24,034 nt of DNA, from NCBI GenBank assembly GCA_016775335.1, contig JAEUGJ010000025.1, positions 1-24,034 on the forward strand. The letters run 5' to 3'. Source of the DNA: Mogibacterium sp. GTDB lineage: Bacteria > Bacillota > Clostridia > Peptostreptococcales > Anaerovoracaceae. The notes beneath the pieces are model-generated. The model saw only the letters and a list, made by a program, of their open reading frames with translations, searched no databases and had not been told where the DNA came from. The position numbers were made by a program, and so were the translations under genes. Positions 1 through 6,614 of the stretch are shown in pieces (the stretch's first letter is position 1; every line of letters begins with the position of its first letter).

Positions 1-322
1 CTATCGTTGCTGTATCATTTCGTTTGTATGCTTTTGATTTATATAAATACGGTTTCTGAAGGCCACTTTGTATAGTGAGCTTTATCGTCCGATCATTATT
101 CTGTATTTCAAGTGTATAGTTTGGTTGAGGCGATATACTGTCATTGATTTTATTCTCGATATCCAAGCAAGCCTGCTTTACATCTGGCAAACCTTTCACA
201 TTTCCATCATCATCAACACCAAAAAGAATCGTTCCACCATTGTAATTCGAAAAAGCACTAACTGTTTTCAAGAAAGTATTCGTAATTGTTTCCTTGAATT
301 CCAATATTCTAGTTTCACGCAT
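1..322 (-). CDS. Schlafen/AlbA_2-like ATP-binding protein, 5' part only
   Basis: The minus strand reads from an ATG at 322-320 without a stop to the window edge, giving about 107 residues. The product begins MRETRILEFKETITNTFLK and continues with SAFSNYNGGTILFGVDDDGNVKG. The LEFK, N-x-x-GG-x-x-x-FGVDDDG pattern is typical of the AlbA_2 (Schlafen-like, formerly AAA_4) domain found at the N terminus of predicted helicases and transcriptional regulators. An AAAGGGA ribosome binding site lies about 10 nt upstream. The gene has its own promoter (356-384). The C-terminal domains, which would show whether it is a regulator or a defence protein, lie outside the window. The domain call is recognition of the family pattern; function in this organism is unknown. 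Confidence 0.85.
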   Translation of the reverse strand, partial: MRETRILEFKETITNTFLKTVSAFSNYNGGTILFGVDDDGNVKGLPDVKQACLDIENKINDSISPQPNYTLEIQNNDRTIKLTIQSGLQKPYLYKSKAYKRNDTATI

Positions 323-355
323 AATAATCTATCCCTTTCTAACCTTAATGATTAA

Positions 356-384
356 ATTATATACATAAATGCACAAAAAATCAA
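356..384 (-). promoter_or_regulatory. Promoter of the Schlafen-like gene
   Basis: On the minus strand there is TTGATT (384-379), a 17-bp spacer and a perfect TATAAT (361-356), 34 nt before the ATG at 322. The -35 box lies inside the left arm of the palindromic terminator at 375-410, so terminator and promoter share sequence. Confidence 0.6.
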
Positions 385-410
385 TCGTAAAAATTTACGA
401 TTGATTTTTT
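375..410. terminator. Symmetrical AT-rich palindromic terminator
   Basis: Two perfect 17-nt arms (375-391 and 394-410) are separated by AA, with six A on one side and six T on the other. The stem ends in a U-run whichever strand is read, so it could act in both directions. It lies 111 nt beyond the stop codon of the P-type ATPase and is the most likely end of that transcript. Confidence 0.6.
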
Positions 411-520
411 CGAATCATAGATGCATCAAATACTCTTGCATGCTCAAATGCAGTTTCACCTTCATTACCATTCAATCTCTTCCGGATATTCCAATCTTTC
501 ATCGCATTTAGGATTTTTTG

Positions 521-3121
521 TTATTCTTTCCGCACCCATTTGAGCAACTGGATAATCGGCAGGCTGGCAAAAGCGTACAGATACACCGTGCCAAGCTGCG
601 CCAGGTTCAACGTCTCCACCTTGAACACCGTTTCCAGTCCCGGAACAGTAAGTACTGCCGTTATCAATGCCGCACCTAGCACAAAGGCCCCCAGCAGCCA
701 CTTATTGTTGAAGAATCTTTTTGTGAAGATTACCGGATGATCCGACTTGCAGTTGAAGCCGTGGAACAGGCGAGCCAGGCACAGGGTTCCGAACGCGTAG
801 GTGCTTCCCAGCAGTGCGCCGTTCTGATGGTATCCGGTTAAGAATGCAATCATGGTCATGGTTCCGATAACCAATCCGTCCAGCGCGATTTTGCTCAGGA
901 ACTTCCCGGTCAGAATCGATTCCTTTGCCGCTCTCGGCTTGTCCTTCATCACCTCGCTGTCGTGAGGTTCTACGCCCAGTGCAATCGCCGGGAGACTGTC
1001 GGTGAGGAGGTTGATGAACAACAGATGCACCGGTGCAAACGGAACCGGCAGTCCGGTCACAGATGCACACAAGACTGCCAGAATCGCCCCGAAGTTTCCG
1101 GACAGCAAGAACTGAATGGCATTCTTGATATTCTTGTACAGATTCCGTCCGTTTGCCACCGCTTTCACTATTGTTGCAAAATTGTCATCGGTGAGAACCA
1201 TGGCGGCGGCATCTTTTGCCACCTCCGTTCCGGTCACGCCCATGGCAACCCCGATATCCGCCTGCTTCAGTGCGGGCGCATCGTTCACACCATCCCCCGT
1301 CATCGCCACAATCATGCCTCGTTCCTGCCATGCCTGCACAATCCGAATTTTGTGCTCCGGAGAAACCCTGGCATATACGGAAATTCCGGGAACAAATTCC
1401 CTCAGTTCTTCATCACTCATATCCTCGATATCCGCGCCCTCACAGGCTTCGGAAAGATTCTGCAGAATGCCGATTCTCTTTGCGATAGCCGCGGCGGTAA
1501 TCTTGTGGTCGCCGGTAATCATCACCGGACGAATTCCTGCTTTTATGCATTCCGCCACGGCATCCTTGGACTCCTCCCGCGGCGGATCCATCATGGCAAT
1601 CAATCCCAGGAACACCAGACGATTTTCATCCTCCAAAGTCAGCGCGTGGCCCTCCGGAATCTGCCGGTACGTGAATGCCAGCACCCGCAACCCTTCCGTG
1701 GAAAAATCCCGGTTCTGCTGGCGAATTATTCTTTTATCCTCTTCGGTAATCTTCCGAATTCCTTCGACAGTCTGAATATATTCCGACAACTCCAAAAGTC
1801 GGTCTACGGCGCCTTTTACGATCATGCATTTCCCACCATCAATGGAATGGAGGGTCGACATCATTTTGCGGTCGCTGTCAAAAGGAAGTTCATCCGATCT
1901 CGGGTAATCCGACCGTACCACCGCCGCTTCAATGCCGTATCGGCTGCTCAGGTTAATCAGCGCTGTCTCCGTCGGGTCCCCGATTTCCACCCCATTCTCG
2001 TTGGTGGAATCATTGCACAGAATACTGTAATCCATCAGACATCGCTGTGCCGGGTCGTCCACATCTATGGCGGCTGCCGGAATTCTCTTCCCCTCCACGT
2101 AGTAATCTTCCACCGTCATTTTGTTCTGCGTCAAGGTTCCGGTTTTGTCCGAACATATCACAGATACGCTGCCCAGTCCTTCCACCGCCTGGAGCTTGCG
2201 AATTATCGCGTGCTCCTTCGCCATTTTCTGTGTCCCAAAAGAAAGAACGATTGTCACGATTGAGCTGAGGGCTTCCGGGATTGCCGCAACTGCAAGCGCC
2301 ACGGCAAACATGAATGCGCTGCCGATGTTCTCTCCGCGAAAAACATTGATGGCGAACAGAATTCCGCAGAATACCAGAATCAGCACGGACAGTTTCTTGC
2401 CGAAGTCCTCCAGGTTTGCCTGAAGCGGAGTCTGTTTCTCCGAAGTCGACTTCAGAAGTCCGGCAATTCTGCCCACCTCCGTCTCCATTCCGATATCCGT
2501 TACCACTGCTTTTCCGCGCCCGTAGGTGACGAAGCTTCCGGAGAACAGCATGTTGGTTCGGTCGCCCAGGGGCACATCTTCTGAAATCGCCGCGGTGCTT
2601 TTTTCCACCGCAAGGCTTTCTCCGGTAAGCGCACTCTCATTAATCTTGAGACTTGCATTTTCAATCAGCCTTCCGTCTGCCGGAACCATATCCCCCGCTT
2701 CCAGCAGGATGACATCTCCCACCACAAGCTCTCTCGCAGAGATTATGACAGCGGCACCATCCCGCAGCACCTTCGCTTCCGGTCCCGAAAGATTCTTTAA
2801 GCTCTGCAGTGACTGCTCCGCCTTTACCGTCTGCACCGTTCCCAGGATGGCATTAATGGTAATGACAATGACGATGACCGCCGCACTTTCCGCATCGCCC
2901 AGAATGCCGGATATGATTGCCGATGCAATGAGAATCAGCACCAGAAAATCTTTGTACTGTTCCAGGAAAATCTGCAAGATGCTCTTTTTCTTTCCTTCTG
3001 CAAGTTCATTCCAACCACACCGTTCTCTGGATTTTTCTACTTCTTCTCCGGTGAGACCGGTCTCTCTGCTGTTTACGCATTCAAGAACCGTCTTTGTCGT
3101 CTCCTGATAGTATTTTTTCAT
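521..3121 (-). CDS. P2-type cation-transporting ATPase, probable Mn2+/Ca2+ exporter
   Basis: This 866-aa protein has the full P-type ATPase layout. The cation-ATPase N-terminal domain is followed by TM1-2 (about 58-97), the actuator TGES (166-169), TM4 with PEAL (282-285) in place of the usual PEGL, the phosphorylated Asp325 in DKTGT, MITGDHK (534-540), TGDGVND (608-614), and TM6 with N704, T707 and D708 in NLLTDSLPAIALG. The N/T/D triad matches the SERCA-type ion site, and there is no CPC metal motif. The family exports Ca2+ or Mn2+ from the cytoplasm. A yybP-ykoY riboswitch in the leader points to Mn2+, as for MgtA/CaxP- and YoaB-type exporters of streptococci and lactococci. The ATG at 3121 has AGGAGG 8 nt upstream. 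Transcribed alone. Confidence 0.93.
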   Translation of the reverse strand: MKKYYQETTKTVLECVNSRETGLTGEEVEKSRERCGWNELAEGKKKSILQIFLEQYKDFLVLILIASAIISGILGDAESAAVIVIVITINAILGTVQTVKAEQSLQSLKNLSGPEAKVLRDGAAVIISARELVVGDVILLEAGDMVPADGRLIENASLKINESALTGESLAVEKSTAAISEDVPLGDRTNMLFSGSFVTYGRGKAVVTDIGMETEVGRIAGLLKSTSEKQTPLQANLEDFGKKLSVLILVFCGILFAINVFRGENIGSAFMFAVALAVAAIPEALSSIVTIVLSFGTQKMAKEHAIIRKLQAVEGLGSVSVICSDKTGTLTQNKMTVEDYYVEGKRIPAAAIDVDDPAQRCLMDYSILCNDSTNENGVEIGDPTETALINLSSRYGIEAAVVRSDYPRSDELPFDSDRKMMSTLHSIDGGKCMIVKGAVDRLLELSEYIQTVEGIRKITEEDKRIIRQQNRDFSTEGLRVLAFTYRQIPEGHALTLEDENRLVFLGLIAMMDPPREESKDAVAECIKAGIRPVMITGDHKITAAAIAKRIGILQNLSEACEGADIEDMSDEELREFVPGISVYARVSPEHKIRIVQAWQERGMIVAMTGDGVNDAPALKQADIGVAMGVTGTEVAKDAAAMVLTDDNFATIVKAVANGRNLYKNIKNAIQFLLSGNFGAILAVLCASVTGLPVPFAPVHLLFINLLTDSLPAIALGVEPHDSEVMKDKPRAAKESILTGKFLSKIALDGLVIGTMTMIAFLTGYHQNGALLGSTYAFGTLCLARLFHGFNCKSDHPVIFTKRFFNNKWLLGAFVLGAALITAVLTVPGLETVFKVETLNLAQLGTVYLYAFASLPIIQLLKWVRKE

Positions 3122-3197
3122 AATTTTGCCTCCTCTTTACCAAGAATTCACGGACTGAATTTCCCGTGCGGCAGAGCGAATCTTCTGCAAAATGATA

Positions 3198-3245
3198 TAA
3201 AAAAAGAAACCTCTACTGCACAGCAAAACATGCAATAAAAGTCTC
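3198..3245 (-). terminator. Riboswitch expression platform: conditional terminator
   Basis: The 5' arm (3245-3232) and 3' arm (3219-3206) form a 14-bp stem with a few G-U pairs, followed by eight U (3205-3198). The 5' arm overlaps the 3' end of the aptamer, including the CUUUU that closes the aptamer's outer helix. The two structures are therefore mutually exclusive: ligand-bound aptamer should block the terminator and switch the ATPase gene on. Confidence 0.85.
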
Positions 3246-3330
3246 ACCAATTCCTTGAGGCACCGGATGCTTCCATCGTACTGACGATGCCACAAACGCA
3301 AATATATACGTAGGTTACTCCCCTTTATTA
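3237..3330 (-). promoter_or_regulatory. yybP-ykoY (Mn2+) riboswitch aptamer upstream of the P-type ATPase
   Basis: Read on the minus strand, the leader contains AAAGGGGAGUAA (3326-3315), the CGUCAGUACG segment before a side hairpin, and GGUGAGACUUUU (3248-3237). These are the conserved blocks of the yybP-ykoY class: the GGGGAGUA strand of helix P1 and the GCAAGACC-like loop. The class is known to bind Mn2+ and to turn on metal exporters. The assignment is by motif recognition; a covariance-model search would settle it. Confidence 0.88.
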
Positions 3331-3338
3331 TTAACGCA

Positions 3339-3368
3339 ATTATATATTCTCTCCGCTGAATCTGTCAA
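3339..3368 (-). promoter_or_regulatory. Sigma-A-type promoter of the riboswitch-ATPase unit
   Basis: A perfect TTGACA (3368-3363) is followed by an 18-bp spacer and a perfect TATAAT (3344-3339). Transcription should start near 3332, a few bases before the aptamer, giving a leader of about 210 nt. Confidence 0.8.
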
Positions 3369-3379
3369 GTGCCCTTTGC

Positions 3380-3410
3380 AAAAAAAACCGGATTGCAACG
3401 GCAACCCGGT
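3380..3410 (-). terminator. Terminator of the DUF4143 ATPase gene
   Basis: A 10-bp stem (3410-3401 with 3396-3387, one G-U pair) with a CGUU loop is followed by seven U (3386-3380). It starts 12 nt after the stop codon at 3423 and separates this gene from the promoter of the P-type ATPase. Confidence 0.88.
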
Positions 3411-3422
3411 CATCGGTTCATT

Positions 3423-4730
3423 TTAGATAAATGCAGCCATGTACAGAGGCAACGTGATGATGCAATCGTCACTTACCCCTATATTTCCATCTGCAAACTT
3501 GTACCCCCAAGGAATATCTTTGTTTTTTTTCATTACCGACTTCAATGAATTTGCTTTTCCCTGTCCACTCTTTACTTCAATTGGAACAACACTTCCATCC
3601 TTCTGAATAATCACATCAATTTCCTTATGAGATGTATCATTTTTATAGAAATACAACTTATGTCCCTTTTTATAAAGGGCATCTGCCACTGCACACTCAT
3701 ACATGCCGCCTTTTGTATTTCCCTCTAAGGTATTTTCTACAATATGCTGCTTCAATGAAAAATCTTTCATCGCCATCAGTAACGACAAATCGGTTGTGTA
3801 TGCTCGGAAAAAATCGTCTCGTGCATAATCTTCTAGATCAAATTTGATATCTGTCACACGCTTGCAAATATGTATCATGTCCGCCCGAAGCAACCACTCA
3901 ATACTGGAATAATACTTCTGCGCCCGTCCTCCACGTTCCACCTCTTTATACTGGAACTTGTGATTTTCTTTATCCAACAGCTGCTTTGCAAGTGAAAGAT
4001 AGCACTTTTCTGCTTTTACCTTTTCTTCCGCAGTTGCATAATGTGCAATATCGTACAGATATCCTTGCAAGAGATTTCTTTGAATCCGATCCACATCCCT
4101 GAAATCTCTTGTATCCGCATATTTTGAGACCGCTTCCGGCATACCGCCGATTGCGACATACTGTCTGTAGTAATCCATCATTTGAGAATGGATGGCCTCA
4201 GGAATTACCGTTCTCGTTTCGAGATAACCACAAAGGGTTTCAATCATATCTTCAGTTATCCCCATTCCCCAGAGAAATTCTTCAAAATCAAGTCCATCCA
4301 TTTTCAGGTAATCCACATACCCCACCGGATAAGATGAAGCTCGTTTATAATCGATTCCCAAGAGCGAACCGGAAGCAATTACATCGAAGCGGTTATCTAA
4401 GGCCCAGAATTTAAGCGAAGTTAACGCCTCTTGGCACTCTTGAATTTCATCCAAAAAAATCATAGTTTTTCCCGGCGCAATCTTCTTTTCCGGAAATCGA
4501 AACCGCATCGCCATAACCATATTAGCAACCGTGAGATCCCCGGAAAAAATATCCCTTGCGGAAGGCATCTGTTTGAAATTAATTTCCACATATTCTTCGT
4601 AATTATCTTCCGCAAAGCGTTCAATTATGTATGTTTTTCCGGTTTGTCTCGCACCCTGCACTACAAGACACTTTCTATCCTTTGATTCAACCCATTTTTT
4701 GATATCCTTTGTCGCTTTTCGCTTCAACAT
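3423..4730 (-). CDS. AAA+ ATPase of the AAA_14/DUF4143 family
   Basis: The 435-aa protein has Walker A GARQTGKT (26-33), Walker B MIFLDE (90-95, followed by IQE) and the sensor-like ASGSLLG typical of AAA_14. A DUF4143 C-terminal half ends in IDVIIQKDG...VPIEVKSGQ, which resembles the D-x(n)-E-x-K core of PD-(D/E)XK nucleases. These proteins are very common in anaerobes, often in several copies, and their role is not established; links to conflict systems or DNA processing have been suggested. The ATG at 4730 follows a GAGGTGA ribosome binding site. Length and motifs indicate an intact gene. It is a single-gene unit with its own terminator and a striking repeat-bearing promoter. Confidence 0.92.
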   Translation of the reverse strand: MLKRKATKDIKKWVESKDRKCLVVQGARQTGKTYIIERFAEDNYEEYVEINFKQMPSARDIFSGDLTVANMVMAMRFRFPEKKIAPGKTMIFLDEIQECQEALTSLKFWALDNRFDVIASGSLLGIDYKRASSYPVGYVDYLKMDGLDFEEFLWGMGITEDMIETLCGYLETRTVIPEAIHSQMMDYYRQYVAIGGMPEAVSKYADTRDFRDVDRIQRNLLQGYLYDIAHYATAEEKVKAEKCYLSLAKQLLDKENHKFQYKEVERGGRAQKYYSSIEWLLRADMIHICKRVTDIKFDLEDYARDDFFRAYTTDLSLLMAMKDFSLKQHIVENTLEGNTKGGMYECAVADALYKKGHKLYFYKNDTSHKEIDVIIQKDGSVVPIEVKSGQGKANSLKSVMKKNKDIPWGYKFADGNIGVSDDCIITLPLYMAAFI

Positions 4731-4741
4731 ACAGTCACCTC

Positions 4742-4819
4742 ATCAACATTTTTATATATAAAAATGTACATTGTATCAACATTTTTAACTACAAATTTGA
4801 CTTCACCATCAACATTTTT
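4742..4819 (-). repeat. Three direct repeats phased at exactly 33 bp: probable operator
   Basis: The 12-mer AAAAATGTTGAT (minus strand) occurs perfectly at 4819-4808, 4786-4775 and 4753-4742. The start-to-start distance is 33 bp both times, close to three turns of B-DNA, so the copies face the same side of the helix. The middle copy contains the -35 box and the last copy overlaps the expected transcription start. A 10-bp palindrome (AATGTACATT, 4763-4772) sits between copies two and three. Confidence 0.8.
4751..4779 (-). promoter_or_regulatory. Promoter of the DUF4143 ATPase gene
   Basis: TTGATA (4779-4774), a 17-bp spacer and TATAAA (4756-4751) on the minus strand place the start of transcription near 4744, just before the ribosome binding site. 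Both boxes are entangled with the 33-bp-spaced repeats, which suggests repression by a protein bound there, possibly the ATPase itself. Confidence 0.6.
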
Positions 4820-4895
4820 GTATATTATATCATTAAAGATTTCATCTTAAAAGTCAAATCTAAATGTTATGTGGTTTTGGACTGAAAAACCGCCA

Positions 4896-5945
4896 TCAAC
4901 ATTCCACGGCAACCTTAATCACACCATCCCGCTTATTCTCGAACAGCTCATAGGCTTCATCAATCCGGCGAAGAGGATAGGTATGGGTAATCAGCGGCTC
5001 TGTGTCGATTTTGCCCTGCGCAATGAGCTGCAAGGTTTCCTCGCAGTCACAGCCATCCACGCCTCCGGTTTTGAAGGTGAGATTCTTTCCGTACATTTCC
5101 GGAAGCGGAAGAATCTGCGGCTTGTCGTAAAGAGCCACCACCGTCACGATAGCGTTCGGCCGGGCACACTCCCATGCCAGCCGGAAGGTGGAATCCGCTC
5201 CCGCAACCTCCAGAACCACATCCGCGCCGCCATGTTCGCTGTTCTGCAACACGTATTCCCGGCACTTTTCCGGCGTTACGGTCTTCACTTCCGGGTAGTG
5301 CTCATTTATAAAACGAATTCTCTCCGCATCTTGCTCGCACACGATGATATTCTTCGGCTCCTTCAACATCACGCTAATCAATGTGCAAATTCCGGTAGGG
5401 CCTGCCCCGATAATCAGCACGGTATCTTCCTTCGTAATCTCGGAAATTCGCGCCGCCCAGTAGCCGGTAGCCAGAACATCCCCCACCAGAAGTGCCTGGC
5501 GGTCCGTCACTCCGTCCGGAATCTTGTTCAATCCCTGATCCGCAAAAGGAACCCGCACGTATTCCGCTTGTCCCCCATCAATCCGACATCCCAGCGCTCA
5601 TCCGCCGTTCTCATCGGTACAGTTATTCACAAATCCCTTCTTACAGAAAAAGCATTCGCCGCAGAAGGTCTCCACATTCACGGTGACCCGGTCTCCCGGC
5701 TTCACATGCGTTATCCGCTCTCCCACGGATTCCACAATTCCTACCATCTCATGTCCCACGGTAATTCCCGGCACCGCCCGCGGAACGCTTCCGTGCTTGA
5801 TGTGCAGATCGCTGGAGCAAATGCTGGCCAGCGTCACCTTCACGATGGCATCCCGGTCGTGTAAGAGCACCGGCTTTTCTTTTTCCCGCAATTCGAACTT
5901 CCCTTCTGAAACATACGTATACGTCTGCATATTCGATTCCATCAC
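4896..5945 (-). pseudogene. Zinc-dependent medium-chain alcohol dehydrogenase with an in-frame TGA
   Basis: The reading frame spans 350 codons, the normal family length, but is broken by one TGA at 5600-5598. The part before the stop has the catalytic zinc residues (Cys in SICSSDLHIKHG, His-Glu in GHEMVG) and the structural zinc lobe CGECFFCKKGFVNNC. The part after it, in the same frame, reads ALGCRIDGGQAEYVRVPFAD and then the NAD-binding GAGPTG. The family normally has Trp at the broken position (GGW-x-LG), and TGG to TGA is a single change. No other damage is seen, so this is either a very recent nonsense mutation or a sequencing error. The start is GTG at 5945 or ATG at 5942. The stop codon lies 165 bp from the ATPase gene start at 4730, and no strong terminator is seen between them. 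Confidence 0.88.
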
Positions 5946-6025
5946 TTTCTAAAAACAATTTCACTCCGCATCTCAAATTTCGTTCTTCGAACGTTATCAG
6001 GATATCATATTTTTCCGGTTTTCTC

Positions 6026-6064
6026 CATAAGGAAACGGGGACTCTGCCGAAGCAGAATCCCCGT
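6026..6064 (-). terminator. Terminator of the V-type ATPase operon
   Basis: A 13-bp stem (6064-6052 with 6047-6035, one U-G pair) is capped by a UUCG tetraloop and followed by a short pyrimidine run. The U-G wobble and UUCG loop exist only on the minus-strand RNA, so the orientation is clear. It lies 67 bp after the stop codon of the K subunit gene and before the alcohol dehydrogenase. Confidence 0.8.
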
Positions 6065-6131
6065 CTCAATTTAAGAACGCTTTCTTATATGAAGGTACTT
6101 ATTTAAAAATATCGGTCTTTGTTCCCACCGA

Positions 6132-6557
6132 TTAGCCCAGCAGCAGCAAACTGAATACCAGTGTGAAGAGGGCTACGGTCTCGATAACACCGATAACGAT
6201 GAAGTAGTTCGCAGTACCCTTTCCGGTTGCACCCAGTGCATCTGCAGCGGCAGCGGCGCATCTGCCCTGGAACAGAGCGGACATACCGATTGCCAGTCCA
6301 CCAAATACACCAACCCAGAGAGCCAGGGATGGATCGCAGTTAGAACTCTTAATGAAGTTCATCAGAAGGAATCCGTAGATGGTCTGTGTCAGAGGCGCAC
6401 CGGCGAATGCAATCATGATGAACGGAGCCTGTTTGCCACTTGCGTAGCACTTCTTCCATGCTCCTACGGAAGACATACCTGCAAAACCTGTACCGAATGC
6501 GGATCCAGCTGCGGAAAGACCAAGGGCTGCTGCCATACCAAGAAATGCGATGTTCAT
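6132..6557 (-). CDS. ntpK: V/A-type ATPase subunit K (membrane rotor ring)
   Basis: The 141-aa protein is a double-hairpin proteolipid with four membrane helices. It carries Thr57-Gln58 in APLTQTIYGF (helix 2), Gln97 in ALFQGR (helix 3) and the ion-carrying Glu126 in GVIETVALF (helix 4). These match Thr64, Gln65, Gln110 and Glu139 of the Enterococcus hirae Na+-ATPase NtpK. As in other double-hairpin forms, only the second hairpin has the carboxylate. The residues indicate Na+ rather than H+ coupling; the Tyr that follows the Glu in E. hirae is Val128 here. An AAGGAGA site precedes the ATG. This is the last gene of the operon, 57 bp after subunit I. Confidence 0.94.
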   Translation of the reverse strand: MNIAFLGMAAALGLSAAGSAFGTGFAGMSSVGAWKKCYASGKQAPFIMIAFAGAPLTQTIYGFLLMNFIKSSNCDPSLALWVGVFGGLAIGMSALFQGRCAAAAADALGATGKGTANYFIVIGVIETVALFTLVFSLLLLG

Positions 6558-6614
6558 AATAATTCTCCTTTTCTAAATTACATCAGAATCATTTATAATT
6601 TACATTTAGAATCT

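Noticed and set aside
395..502. Minus-strand 35-codon frame between the P-type ATPase and the Schlafen-like gene
   Set aside because: It has no ribosome binding site and no recognised homology, and its stop lies inside the palindromic terminator. It may be chance or a gene remnant.
962..2263. Long plus-strand open frame (433 codons) opposite the P-type ATPase
   Set aside because: It is antisense to a gene with all family motifs; its composition is rich in His, Arg and Cys, as expected of a shadow frame, and no domain is seen.
4868..4905. Fourth copy of the 33-bp-spaced operator motif near 4895
   Set aside because: Only ATCAACATT matches, the spacing is wrong, and it is part of the dehydrogenase stop region.
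5598..5660. Selenocysteine insertion at the TGA of the alcohol dehydrogenase
   Set aside because: The family has Trp at this site, not Cys, and no convincing SECIS hairpin follows the TGA; a nonsense change is simpler.
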